From Cavenderia fasciculata (lineage: Eukaryota > Evosea > Eumycetozoa > Acytosteliales > Cavenderiaceae), in the NCBI RefSeq assembly GCF_000203815.1, contig NW_004457737.1, forward strand, positions 868,001-932,000: a DNA stretch of 64,000 nt, given 5' to 3'. The notes below the pieces were generated by a model that was given only the letters and a program-made list of their open reading frames with translations, searched no databases and was not told where the DNA came from. Below, piece after piece: positions 1 through 11,801 of the stretch (within the stretch, counting starts at the first letter, position 1; every line of letters begins with the position of its first letter). The translations under genes and the position numbers were made by a program.

Positions 1-194
1 CTATTTGTTGTTGATGTAGTTGTTGTAGTTGCTGTTGGTAAGGTTGCGTTTGCCTTGTTCAAGAGATGTATGTTGGCAGCTGATTGTTTCAAGAATGCCA
101 ATCTCTTTCTTCTCTCCCTCGCCTCTTCTTCATTATCACAAAAGTATGAATAGATATCGTAGTCATATACCTTTGATTTATTGATAGAGTACAT
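1..194 (-). CDS. Unknown protein, N-terminal part (runs off left edge)
   Basis: An ATG at 194 on the minus strand opens a frame that stays open to base 1, giving about 64 residues starting MYSINKSKVYDYDIYSY. A charged stretch follows (EEEARERRKR), then a Thr-rich run at the window edge. The 5' side is very AT-rich, as expected upstream of a dictyostelid gene. I recognise no domain. The start is the first ATG of the open frame; the C-terminus lies outside the window. It may be only the first exon. Confidence 0.5.
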   Translation of the reverse strand, partial: MYSINKSKVYDYDIYSYFCDNEEEARERRKRLAFLKQSAANIHLLNKANATLPTATTTTTSTTN

Positions 195-554
195 TCTATC
201 TAACTATCTACTATACAATTATTATTATTATATATTATATTATACAACTTGATCGATGATTATTATTATTATACATTTAATCTAAAAATAAAAACTAATG
301 ATGGTAGTCTCCACTCATTTCATTGTCATCTCTCAAGTACTCACAAATAAAATTAATTAATTTTAAAAGTAGTGTATATATTTTAAATCGATAATGAAAG
401 AATGTTTATTCATTCATTCATTTATTTATTATTTTAAAAGGTATGTTGGTATGTATAAGATTTAAAATAATGGTGAATAGTAGGTTGATAGGGAAAAGTA
501 CAAACTTGACGAAAAGACAATCACTAAACTATAAACAAGCTATAGTTTGATGGT
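195..554. other. AT-rich intergenic spacer
   Basis: About 360 bases between the minus-strand start at 194 and the 3' end of the deaminase gene. It holds ATT/TAT repeats and poly(A/T) runs and no convincing open frame. It presumably contains the promoter of the left-edge gene and the 3' end of the deaminase. Confidence 0.6.
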
Positions 555-1436
555 TTAGTCAGAGTCAGAGTCAGAGTGGTAGGTTTGGACGGCTGGGTCA
601 AAGGCACCAAAGGCAGAGTTGGTGGTAGAGCACTTACGGGACCATCCGTTGTTGCAGACGGCTTGGATACCAGATGGGTCGGCCTTTGGAGTCTTACAGA
701 AGGTTGGGAAGAGCTTGTCGGTTTCCTTTTCCAAGACACCACCGATGATTTCAGTGTAGTGACCAATACCGTAACCGAGAGAGTTGATGGCAGCAGAGCT
801 GATTGGGAGTTGGTTGAGACAACGTTCACAGTACATGTTGGAGACGTATGAGCCAAAGACAACGGTCTTGAACTTGGTCCACATGATGGCAGCTTGACAC
901 ATTGGACATGGTTCACCGGTAGTGTAGAGGGTCCAGCCTTCAAACATGTTTTTGGTGTAGAGGTTGGAGCAGTTGTTGATGGCAACGATTTCACCGTGGT
1001 TGATACGGTTGATCTTACCTTGGTTGACACCAGTGCAAGCAAGAGTACCGTTTTCATTGACAATGACGGCACCGAAACGACCGTTGACAGCCTTGGTGAT
1101 TTGGAGAGCGAGCTTCATCCAGTTTTCATGCTTGTGGAGTTCAGTAGAATTGAGATCCTTTGGAGTCTTGACGTATGGCTAAAGAGTATAGTAAAAATAA
1201 TAATAATAATAATAATTATAATAATAATTATAGGTCGGAAAAGAGAGTAGGAGTGAATGGGATGGAAAAAAAAAAAGAAAAGGGATGGTTTGATTAATAA
1301 ATACAGGTTTAGCCATATCTTTGTATTTTCCTCTACCCACGAGTGAAGCGTCGATGAATGGGCTATCTGGGCAGGTTCCAGCGTTGGCAACAAAGACCAT
1401 ACAAACTAAAACAAGAAGGGAAATTAAGAATTTCAT
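555..1436 (-). CDS. Secreted cytidine/guanine-deaminase-fold protein
   Basis: Two exons on the minus strand, 1436-1305 and 1178-555, joined in phase 0 across a 126-base intron (donor GTATTT, acceptor TTTAG), giving 251 residues. Residues 1-19 are a clear signal peptide (MKFLISLLVLVCMVFVANA). The core has the zinc-deaminase signature: HGE at about 105-107 (His ligand and catalytic Glu) and PCPMC at about 134-138 (two Cys ligands). The spacing and the following AIMW sequence are most like bacterial guanine deaminases and tRNA adenosine deaminases of the CDA superfamily. The family usually has HAE; here the middle residue is Gly. The tail ends in an HSDSDSD acidic repeat. A secreted purine or pyrimidine deaminase could act on bases from digested bacteria; that is inference, and the substrate cannot be read from sequence alone. 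Confidence 0.85.
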
Positions 1437-3652
1437 TGTATGTATATATATAAAAGATAAGAAGAGATGATTATAATAATAAGAATGATGATGATGAATA
1501 ATAGAATGCTGGGTTGGATGGTATTTAAATCTTGTGGATGGTGTGGAAGTTTGAAGCAGGCTGCAAATATTGCAAACAAACAAAGAAATTAAATTTAAGA
1601 AATTGTTTGTGGTTGGTTGATGGATCAGCTGATTCTGCTGTTGCTCGCCAACAAAGTCCTGCAAATTTCGCCCCGTTGCAGGGGGGTAGGCACTGGTCGA
1701 GTGGGTTGGAAAATTGGTGATCTGATTGGTGTTGTAGTGATATTGGCCAATTAGGCAGTTTGCTGCTGTTTTTAATATTTTACTGCTGTCACCAACTCAC
1801 ACCATCGTCCTCAACCTTTAATTCCTTTAAATCGTTTAATGTAAATCATATTATGTTTAAAAAGAAAGAAATTTGAAAGTACTCACCAAACATCTTATTT
1901 TTTTCCCTCTCTCCTTCATAGTTTGTCGCCAGTAGTCTTAGAGTGTTGCATTATTAGTCTTGTCCTATTGGTTGATCTCATCTGCAATCTCCAGACAGAA
2001 AAAATCTCAAGACCAACTCTCTTCTCTTTTTTAACTGTTCGACCGAGAGTGATAGAGGGGGTGCCGAGTCGTTTGGGCTACGGTTCCTCCTCTCACTCTG
2101 TTTACCGGCTAGCTCCTCCCTTTGCGCCTCACTTTAGCACCTTTTATCCATTTTCACTGGTATCTCCCATGTCTTTGACTCGTCTAAAAAGGCGTTAATT
2201 AATTAACTTTCAGGTTCCTGTTGATTGGACAATGGCTTTGAATAGAAAAATCCAAAGTGAGATATCTCCAGATACCTACAGATGATGCCCTGCGCCCAAA
2301 AGAGGTACCTCCTCGCGCTTTTTGCCCCTGCTTCTTTTTTTTTTTAAAAAATCGTCATCAGTGAAAACTTGAACTTTTGTGTCCTTTCGTCATCCTCTCC
2401 AACGGTTGGAAACTGCCCTTAGATGTTACAACATGCCACCTAGGCAAACCCCTAAATCCATCTTTGGAGACACAACAACCGACCGAGACTAACCACACCA
2501 ACTCTCCTATGGATCAGATGGGTCGCATCCTTTCGTTTGATACTCCCACTTGCCTTTGTTCACCATCATGATGTTCAACGTTGTTATTGCTGAGCTTATT
2601 TTTATTATTTTAGGCACCACCCATCAGATCTACCAATTTCGTTTTTTCATCTTCAAAAGATGTCTTGCAGGATGACCAATCATTTTCGAGGGTTAGATTT
2701 GAATTAGATTATTTTCGTTGACGAGAAAAAGACTCGTGTCTGTTCTGTCTCCTCTCGTACGTTATTTGAATCTTGGCAATGGTAGAGCTAGGTGGCATTT
2801 TCACATCTATCTCATCGATGATGGCAGCTAGAGGAGGGCTAGTGTTGGTTTAAATTAATTTTTTCTCTATCTCTCTTCGTCCTACGCTAGCCCAGCCCAA
2901 CCCATCAAACAAAATCAAATTCTATTGTTGTTGTTTTATTATTATCACTACAGACAAACAAACAAACAAGTCAAGTCATCCCTTATTTATTTATATCTTT
3001 CATCATCACCATCACTACTATATTACTACTATCGCCCTCGGGAAGGTCCTACACAAAGCCCCTCCCCTTCTTACTCTTTCAAACCCTTACGATCAAAACC
3101 AAAGGATAAAGTGTTTAACCTTTACTATCACCATCATCTATCTACTTCGCCTTCAACCCTCACCTTCTTTGATCATCATCTCATCCTTCTCTTGAACTAG
3201 TTTCGTTTTATTTTTTTTGAAGATCTACACAACACATCATTTTCGCGCGCGTCCAAACCTTCACCAGACAAACAAAACGGTTTAGGAGTTTTTTTTTTTT
3301 CCCCAAGGCAAAAAATCTCACAAGAGACAACATCCAGTCGATTAGAAGGTATCTGTTTATCCTTTTCATACTTTGTCCTTTTTTTTGTGATCACTTTCAA
3401 ATCTCAACCAAGATAACCAACCATCAAATAGTCGGGACGATTGATTGATCGAGACTTTGTCCAAGCCCATATAATCTTTTCTTTTCTTTTAAATATTTAT
3501 TTTTAATTTTTTTTTGTGTCTCTTCAATCCTTTTTTATTACCAAAGTAAATTTTCTATATATCCCAATCTTTGACAAACATATACATATATATATATAAA
3601 TATAAATCGAATAACTTTTATAAGTATACTTTTTTTTTTTAATTTATAAAAA
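1437..3652. other. Long intergenic region, no supported gene
   Basis: About 2.2 kb between the divergently transcribed deaminase and GPCR genes. It contains short open frames with no recognisable protein and no consistent splicing. A less AT-rich patch lies near 2040-2130 and another near 2290-2330. The 3' half carries long poly(T) tracts and CAT/CTT-rich strings that look like promoter or 5' leader sequence. I found no tRNA-like or rRNA-like sequence. It may hold regulatory DNA for both flanking genes or an unrecognised non-coding RNA. Confidence 0.5.
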
Positions 3653-4808
3653 ATGATAAAATTATCCATTTATTTAATTTTATCAATATTCCTATTTTTA
3701 TTGTCACCATCAGTCAATGGAGCAGAGGTTAAATTTGCACTTATTATGAGTGGCAATGTGACTGATCTTGGATTTAATTTCATGGTCAATGACGGACGTA
3801 TCCGTATGGAACGTGAACTAAAGTTGCAAACGCCAACCATCGCCTACTCTATGATCGACACTGACCAAAAGCTGAAGGATTGTATCGAAGAGATCATCGA
3901 CCTCGGATACAACTTTATTTTCCCAAGCTCGCAGATCCACATGGACATTGCCACCGCCTACGCCAACAAGACTCAGGGCAAGGGCATCTACTGGATGTTA
4001 CGTGGCCGTGCCAAGCCAACCCTAGAGAATGTCGTCAACGTCGGTTTCAACAGCGGTACCATGCAGTTTTTGATCGGTTACTTTGCAGGCCTCGAAACCA
4101 AGACTGGAAACATTGGGTTTATTGCACCCGGTAACCCCGTGCAAAAGGCCTTTACCTTTAACTCGTTCTACATTGGTGCCAAGACTGCCAACCCCAACGT
4201 CAACGTCTGGTACGCCTATACTTTGAACTGGATGGATCCCGATCGTGCCCGTGGTGCCTCTCGCAAGATGCTCGATGAACACAACGTCGACATGATTGGT
4301 CAGTCGCAAGATGACATGTCTGTACAAGAGGAAGTCATGGCCACCCGTCTCAACTTTGGTCTCGGATCAACCGGTTATTCCGAACGTCTCATCTATGGTG
4401 ATCAAATGGGTATCTCGTACCTCACCAACTGGACCGTTATTTTAACCCGTTTCGCCGAACGTATCCAAGATGGAAACTGGACCAAAGACGCCTTCCAAGG
4501 AGAATTGTCCAACGGTGCCATCGAATTTGACGAAATGAGTTTCCGTGTCAAAGATACCACCATCACTGCTTTCAACCTTGAACGTGAAAAGCTTCGTTCC
4601 AACATCACCTACCAACCATACCGTTGCAACCAAGGTTACATGACCGAATATGGAACTCAATGTGTCAACATGTCTTCTTTTTGGGGTGCCACAATGCCAA
4701 TCACTCCACTTGAATATAATCTTGGTTTATATACAATTCCAGTTACCAATGTAAGATATAATATTAATAATAATAATAATTATTTTCAAAAAATTTAATA
4801 CTTACTTT

Positions 4809-4843
<35 letters not shown>

Positions 4844-5876
4844 GTTCCAATTCAAGAGTCAATTACATTAGGTTTATCAATTCCATCTGGTGTTTTCATT
4901 CTATTTGCTATTGTTTCAATTGTTGTAATTATACTCTTTAGAAATGCCAAGGTTATCAAGTCTGCCAGTCCATTGTTTTCCGTTTTAATTTTGATTGGTT
5001 GTATTCTCATTTTTGCTGGTATTATTATCTGGTCACAAAATCCAACCACCTCACTTTGTCGTTCACGTATTTGGTTAATCTCTCTTGGTTACACTCTTAT
5101 GATTGGTAATCTTTTGATCAAGAACTTCCGTATCTGGTTGCTCTTTGACAATCCCAAGCTCAAGCGTCGTAACATTCCAAACAAAAAGTTGATTCCATGG
5201 TTCTTGGGTATCCTCATTCTCGACGCCATCATCCTCGCCGTCTGGATTGCCGTTGGTGACATCAAGGCTGTTGAACGTCTCAACATTGATGGTCTTGGCA
5301 CTTACGAGTCTATGAATGCCTGTAGCTCCAGTCACGCTGGTGACGTTGTCCTCTACATCCTCCTCATCTTCCACGGTATCATGTTGTTGGTCGGTTGTTT
5401 CATCTCTTTCAAGATCCGTTCCGTCGACATTAAGGAATTCAACGAATGTGGTCCTGTTAGTACTTGTCTTTACGCCATTGCTTTCTGTCTTTTCATTGGT
5501 ATGCATTGGATACACAATCTATCCCTATTTTTTTAAAAAAAGAATAATAATATTAACTAATTATATTCTATTTCCGTTTCTAGTTATTCCATTAATGGTA
5601 TCACCACAATCAATTGCCAATCAAACCATTATTATTTGTGCATGTGGTATATTCACTACATTCTCATCGATGGCCATCCTTTTCTTGCCCAAGTTTGGTG
5701 AGATGTATACCCAAGGTCCAGCCATCAACGAGACGTTCCGTACCAATACCAACAGACAGGACACCTTCACCATTGACATTTCCCACAATACTGTTGCCCT
5801 TGCCCAAGAAGGAGTCACCATGGAAACCTTTACCAAGACAACCACATCTTCCAACGAAGTTACTGACAGTACCTAA
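3653..5876 (+). CDS. Family-3 (GABA-B/glutamate-like) GPCR, Grl type with BMP ligand domain
   Basis: Three exons, 3653-4750, 4844-5498 and 5584-5876, splice in frame to 681 residues. Residues 1-23 are a signal peptide. Residues about 25-345 resemble the bacterial basic-membrane-protein (BMP/PnrA) periplasmic-binding domain found in most dictyostelid Grl receptors (FALIMSG near the start, VGFNSGTMQFLIGYFAG, GNIGFIAPG). Exon 2 starts the seven-helix domain with a span near LSIPSGVFILFAIVSIVVII, followed by family-3 features such as FRNAKVIKSASP. The last spans are in exon 3, and the tail is Thr/Ser-rich (TKTTTSSNEVTDST). Acceptor 1 follows a poly(T) run of more than 30 bases. It is likely a plasma-membrane receptor for a small ligand. 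It belongs to the grl family; the exact orthologue cannot be assigned. Confidence 0.92.
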
Positions 5877-6597
5877 ACGGGCGAGTCGTCCAACAAACAA
5901 ACAAACAAATATTATTATCCAATTGTAATTGTAATTGTAATTTATACACATATGTTTTGTACCACTATATCTATCTATTTCCATTCAATTCACCCAACAT
6001 GTTAACAACAACAACAACAAACAAAATCAATTGGATAAATATTTTTTTTCCCCTTCCATCTTCACTTCAACTCATAACTACAACTTTATAAAAAATAATA
6101 CACGATCGTAATAATCATGCCGCAAACCATTCCTACGCAACACCACCAACTCTTCCAGGGCAGCAATATATCAATATTTCACACTATATATACCATTATT
6201 GGTAAATAGTTGCTGCCTTGGTCATAAATGACACAAATATATACATATTATCTATTTAGAACTCATCACATCCATAATCAAATCAATCAAATCAAATCAT
6301 CACCAATCAATCGAACTCAACCATTTTCCATCACCTCTCACCTATCACCTCACCTCACCATATCAAACAAATAAATAAAATGAATGTGATACTGGGATCA
6401 TACATAACTGTATCTTCCATCATCCACAAACTTTTAATTAATTCATTATTGACGCTTTTTGCCGCCAATTTATTTCATACTTGAAGTGAACTTGACTTTT
6501 GAGAACCCGATCATTGTTATTCATTGAATTCATCTTACTATCTATCTACCTGTTTCTAGCAAACTCTATTATCAAGTAGTAGGAGAGTAATATTAAG
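5877..6597. other. Intergenic spacer with a hairpin
   Basis: About 720 bases between the GPCR stop and the APC2 start. It is AT-rich with CAA/CAAT and CTCAC strings. The only structure I see is an imperfect 12-bp inverted repeat (6155-6166 with 6210-6221), listed separately. No gene is supported. Confidence 0.5.
6155..6221. repeat. Imperfect 12-bp inverted repeat (hairpin)
   Basis: CCAGGGCAGCAA at 6155-6166 pairs with TTGCTGCCTTGG at 6210-6221. There is one G-T wobble and a 43-base AT-rich loop. The arms are the most GC-rich words in a very AT-rich spacer. It could be a small structured RNA, part of a terminator or a chance palindrome. Confidence 0.4.
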
Positions 6598-9592
6598 ATG
6601 GATAGACTGATGAATAAGAGTAGTGAAATAGATAAGGTGTGGAATGAAGTAACTAGTAAAATATCATTAACTAAAGATATTTATCTTGGTACAAGTACTA
6701 GTAGTAGTAGTACTGCAACTACTCAACAACAACAATATATCAAATCTAATAGAATAGTAGAATGTACATACAAGACATCACCACTGACATCTGTCATATC
6801 AAAAGTCGATCAAGTAGATATTAAAGAATTAGAGATATCTGATTTCTTATTACACTGGTATATTGGTATGTTAAAGAACGGATAGTACTAAATGAATGAA
6901 TGACATTAACAAACAAAATATTGATTATGTTATATATTGTATTGTTTAGATAATATAAAGATCTATTTTAATAATCATTTATGTAGAGAGTTTTGGGAAT
7001 ACTTTGGAGGATTGGGAAAGGTTGATGGTCTGTTGTTGAAATCAACGATTGACTATGACGACAAGTACAACACACATTTTATCAATGCTATCGAAGTGTT
7101 GTATAGAGTGTTTGGAGTGATTGAATCGACCATTCAATCATTGTATAGTGCAGGGTCACCACGAAACGACTACAAACTATCATATTGGATCGATCGAGTT
7201 CACATTCTTCTCTTGACATCATTGACCAATACAACTGCACAACGAAAGGTGTTTGATCATCTATTATTCAAGTTTTTTGAAAAGGAATTCATGTCCTTTT
7301 CAAAATCGTTTATTGGTTCAAGTAATAAGAAAAAGAAAAAGATTAAAAAGACTATAAAACCAATATCAATTTTAAATGATGATGATGATGATGATGAAGA
7401 GGAAGAAGAAATGGAGGAAGAAGAAGAAATGGAAGAAGAAATAGAGGAAGATGAACAACATGGAGATTTATCACAAATGGAAAGATCACAAACATCAATG
7501 ATTGAAATGTCATTTATGAATGAATCATTTACAGATATTAATACCAAAGAGATTGCATTTATCAATCTTTGTATTAAATTAAACAAGTTAAATTTCATTA
7601 TTATCTCTGAAGATATATTTACTACTATTTTATTGTCAAAGGTATAGTATATAGTATATGTAATAGACTATCATTATGATTATATTAATTTAATTATTTA
7701 TTTAGATTACAGAAAATATAGAGAAAAAATGTAAAGATGTATTTGATAAATATTTATTAAAATCTATAATTAAATGGGCTGATAATATTATATTTAAATG
7801 GTTATCGATTATTCTTCTTCGTGATGGACAAGACAGCACGGATTTCAGAGCAAGAGGACAAGATGTCTTTGAGCAATGGCGCAATAGAATGGAGTTTTCA
7901 ATCTATGACAACTTTTCACAGCAGAGGATCAGTCAGTTGTTTGATATGATTGTGCAGTTTCCAGACAGCACACCGGCATTGGAGGACTTGGCCGTATGCT
8001 ACCAAAAGATTCCTATCCAAAAATCACTCATAGCAAGCTTGGTGCGACAGTTCAAGGCGCGTCTGTTGCATCCGGGTGCCAATACAAACGACATTATCAC
8101 GCAGTTCATATCGACTATACAGGCAATGAAACTGATCGATCCAACATGTTTTGTGGTTGATGCGGTCGGACACCCCATCCGCACCTATCTCTCACAGAGA
8201 GAGGATACTATCAGATCGATCATTTCAAGTTGCACCGACGAAGAGAGTGATATCTATGCCGACTTTTGTCAAGTCGATCAAGACACGGACCACACCACCG
8301 CCACCAAAGGTGACCATATCTGCGACGGCGATATTGACGTTTACATTGATGACTATGCAGATCAAGACCAAGGTCAAGACCAACAATCATCAAAAACAAA
8401 AAAGAAGAAGCAGTGGCAACCTGCAACCAAAGAGTCACATCCAACACTCCAAATACAAAAGTATAAAGATACTATCACTAGTTTGGTCAATATCTATGAC
8501 AGTACCGATTTGTTTGTCAATGAGTATCGTCTCATGCTCTCTCAAAGACTCTATGCAATGACCAACTATGACGACATTGACAAGGAAATCAGAAATGTAG
8601 AGTTGCTCAAACTTCGATTTGGCGAACACAGTCTACAGAGTTGTGAAATCATGATTAAAGACATTCAAGATTCCAAACGTCTCAATCAACAAATATCCAA
8701 ACAATTCAAACAATCAAATTTCTCTTCACTCATCCTCTCCAATTTATTTTGGCCTACCTTTAACAAAAATGAAGAATTTAATTATCCTCAAAATATTTTA
8801 GAGTAATTGAAAAAAAAAAACAAAAAAAAAAGAAATATATATATATATTTATTTATTTATTAATCTACTTTTCTCTTTATTTAGTCAAATGGAAAACTTT
8901 AACAAAGAATATCAAAAAATTAAAGCTCCAAGAAAACTTGAATATCATAAACATATGGGATTTGTTGAATTGGATATTGAAATCAATGGAAATATTACTA
9001 CTTTAACAGTTTCACCAATTCATGCTTCAATTATTTGTTTATTTGAATCAAAAGGTAAATATTTATTTATTTATTTATTAATAATAATATTTAATCATCA
9101 TTTTTAATTAATAATTATTTCTTTTGTTTAGAAATATTAACATTGGAAGAAATATCAAATGAATTAAAAATGAAATCAGATTTGGTTAAAAGAAAAATAA
9201 TTTATTGGATTAATCAACAAATATTAATTGAATTTGAAAGAGGTGTATATAAGATTGTAACAAGTGACAAGGACAAGGATGATGATGACGACCAGGAAGA
9301 AGGATTTGGTCAGACAGACTCTGGTACAACACAGGCAGGAGAGGAGGAAGATGTCGATTCATCAGCCAACAAGGAAAAGGAAGAGGAGCAATGGAATGTA
9401 GTCGAGAACTTTGTGATTGGCATGTTGACCAATTTCAAATCAATGCCAATCGATAGAATGCACAATATGTTGACAATGTTTAATCCAGATGTTTATACTA
9501 GTTCCATGACCGATCTAAAACAATTCCTCACTAGATTACAAAATCAAGATAAAATTGAATTATCTTCTGGTGAATATAAAATTAAAAAGTAG
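6598..9592 (+). CDS. anapc2: Anaphase-promoting complex subunit 2 (cullin-type scaffold)
   Basis: Five exons: 6598-6865, 6950-7641, 7706-8802, 8885-9054 and 9132-9592. All junctions have GT/AG ends and keep frame, giving 895 residues. The C-terminal half is cullin-like. Residues FWPTFNKNEEF before the last intron pair, then HMGFVELDIEINGNITTLTVSP and a winged-helix tail (MLTNFKSMPIDRMHNMLTMF), match the order in animal APC2. Human APC2 is about 822 residues; the excess is an acidic Glu/Asp repeat near residues 255-285 and an acidic linker in exon 5. APC2 holds the RING subunit APC11 and catalyses ubiquitin transfer to mitotic substrates. Exon 3 ends at GA before GTAATT, the only junction here without an obvious GTATGT or GTAAGT donor. 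Confidence 0.9.
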
Positions 9593-9721
9593 ATAGATAG
9601 ATTAGAAAATAAAAGGATAATATTTATTCCCTAATTTAATTCTATGTATAATAATAATGATGTTCTCTTCTAATTAATTAATTATTATATATTGGTATAC
9701 CTGTAGACCCTGTACCATTAT

Positions 9722-11092
9722 TTAATGGTAATGGTGATGATTGATAATTATTATAATTATTATTATTATAATTATTGTTATTATTATTATTATTAAAATG
9801 GTTAACAGTCCGACCACAAGTACAATAATCTTTGTAGTGTTGTCTCTGACGATATGTTCAGTACTACTACCACCGGCCTCCTCTGAGGAACTGTAATCAC
9901 TGTTCCAAGACATATCACTGCTCCAAGATACATCGTCACTACCTCCACAACTTGAACCGGTAATGATACATTGAGAGCTTGGATATAGGATAAAACACCC
10001 AAAGTCACTAGACTGTGTCCCATTTTTGTCGGTATTCAAGATGATCCGATTGTGAGCGTCCAAATAAACCTTTGATTCTGTGCAGGTGACCGAGCCCCCG
10101 TAGTCATACGCACGGTTTTGTTCTATCGTGGCGTTGAAGAGAACCAAAATAGAATTACCATAGATGACAATACCGCCATTGTTAGTTGTTGCCGAGTTTG
10201 CAATGATGCGTGAGTTGTGAATTCTGACAAACGACCGATTGGCCCATATCCCACCTCCGACGGTGGCGACGTTGTTGGCAATCGTCACTCCGACGAGCGT
10301 GACAGTGGAGCCTTCGGCATTGATGGCACCGCCATAGGTGGCGTTATTACTCTGTATCACAGTGTCGGTCATTGTCAGTGTGCCGCTAGTCACTCCGATG
10401 ATGTTGGCTCCGTTGTTTTGGGCAACGAACGAGTTGTCAATGACATAGACGTAACTCAAGAAATCAAGCGCGTCGAGATTAATAATAATCATCAATACCT
10501 GGTTCCCGACAAACTCGCAGCCACCAGATATATACGTGTTGGTTGACAGGCAATCAAGCACGTATAGAACGGTATTGGCAACAAACTGGGTACCGGTTGT
10601 CAGGTTGAGCAACTCCACATAGTTGATGGATACGAGGTATGCGATGTTATTGCTGGCGAAATAGCTTCCTTCAAACATGACAACCTGGCCGTAATAGACA
10701 TACACCAACGAGGAAGATCTCGGCGGTAAGTTGATCCCGATCATATCGGTGTTGCTGATTACCACCGAGGTACCGTTGACAATCCCGATAGAGGCCGTGG
10801 GAAACTCTGAAGTGAGCCGGTGATAGACAATTCGCCCCGCGCCGATATAAATCCGGCTCCACCAAGACCAATACTTTGAAACGTGCAGTTGTCCAACCCA
10901 AGATACCCGCTCGATAATGGTACGTAGCCCAGAAACGATGAAAACTCTGTGCTTGTAGGCGAGCCTGTAAAAGTGATGCCCGTCACCTGTAGGCCAGATT
11001 GATTGGCGAGTAAAGCAAAGTATTGCGTCTCTTGTGTAAAGGCATCGAGGTCGATCACCATTGGTTGCAGACTGCGTTGTAATGGTCACCAT
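9722..11092 (-). pseudogene. Right-handed beta-helix membrane protein, frameshifted
   Basis: The minus-strand frame closing at 9722 encodes beta-helix repeats (NNATYGGAINAEGSTVTLVG, NNVATVGGGIWANRSFVRIH, then NSATTNNGGIVIYGNSI), a Ser-rich stalk and a transmembrane segment (IIVLVVGLLTILIIIII) that runs into a poly-Ile stretch encoded by an ATT microsatellite. Upstream, the matching protein lies in another frame: 11061 to about 10840 reads QTGLQ-type repeats (SGLQVTGITFTGSPT, LDNCTFQSIGLGGAGFISA), and it changes frame near 10825-10840. No signal peptide or natural N-terminus is found upstream, where one would be expected. The gene is therefore likely a 5'-truncated, frameshifted copy of a polymorphic-membrane-protein-like family. 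A sequencing indel could explain the frame change but not the missing start. Confidence 0.65.
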
Positions 11093-11801
11093 TGTTTGTT
11101 TAATGGCTAAATTGCCATTCCTCGGGCTACTGTAAACCGTTGACTACTACCATCACAGAATCCAAAATATAAGATGATCATCTTTGTAATATCCTATCAT
11201 CATTGGGATCTCTAGAAATTTCCTTCAGAGATTGGAATCCAATATAGAATTGCGAATACTGTATGTGGTGCATGTCTACTTAGAACTGATCCATTGACTT
11301 TTCTGCTTTTGATCACCATTAGGTCAATACCTTCAAAGATTCATTAAATTTCTAAAGTAGAAGATATTGCTTGCATAATTTCTAAATAGATATGAATTTC
11401 TTGTACTTTCTAATTTGAATTATATTGGCGTCTAATACTTTTTATTTATATATAAATATATTAATACCTCGACTCGAGAACAATGACTACAGTTTCTTTC
11501 TCCAAAGAAAAGTTGTTCGATCAAAACTAAAAATCAAAATATTATTTTTCCTTCATTACTAAAATGGGAGTGGTCAGTAAACCCAGAGTGAGTGTTTGTT
11601 TGAATCATTGCTAACTCGTAGATAGATAAAGTTTGTAATACTACTGCAAAGATAGAGTAGAGAGGAGGAAGAGAGAGAAGAGAAGAGAAGAGAAGAAGAG
11701 AGGTAGAGAGTGAGAAGAGTGAGAAAAGAGAGATATTATATAGGATTCAGAAAGTGTTGTTTAGTGTTGTTGTAAACAACCATATAGATAGATAGATAGA
11801 C
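11093..11801. other. Intergenic region, purine-rich leader before kinesin
   Basis: About 700 bases. The left part may be decayed 5' sequence of the beta-helix gene. Bases 11655-11735 are almost entirely A and G (GAGAAGAGAAG repeats), followed by GATA repeats just before the kinesin start. A 15-residue open frame starts at 11483. No further gene is supported. Confidence 0.45.

Noticed and set aside
1923-2571. Two plus-strand open frames of 60-90 codons in the gap before the GPCR
   Set aside because: No ATG context, no recognisable domain, and no splicing that would join them; composition looks like spacer.
2925-3400. Open frames in the leader region of the GPCR gene on both strands
   Set aside because: They consist of Tyr/Ser/Leu runs from CAT/CTT repeats and overlap poly(T) tracts; more likely promoter or leader.
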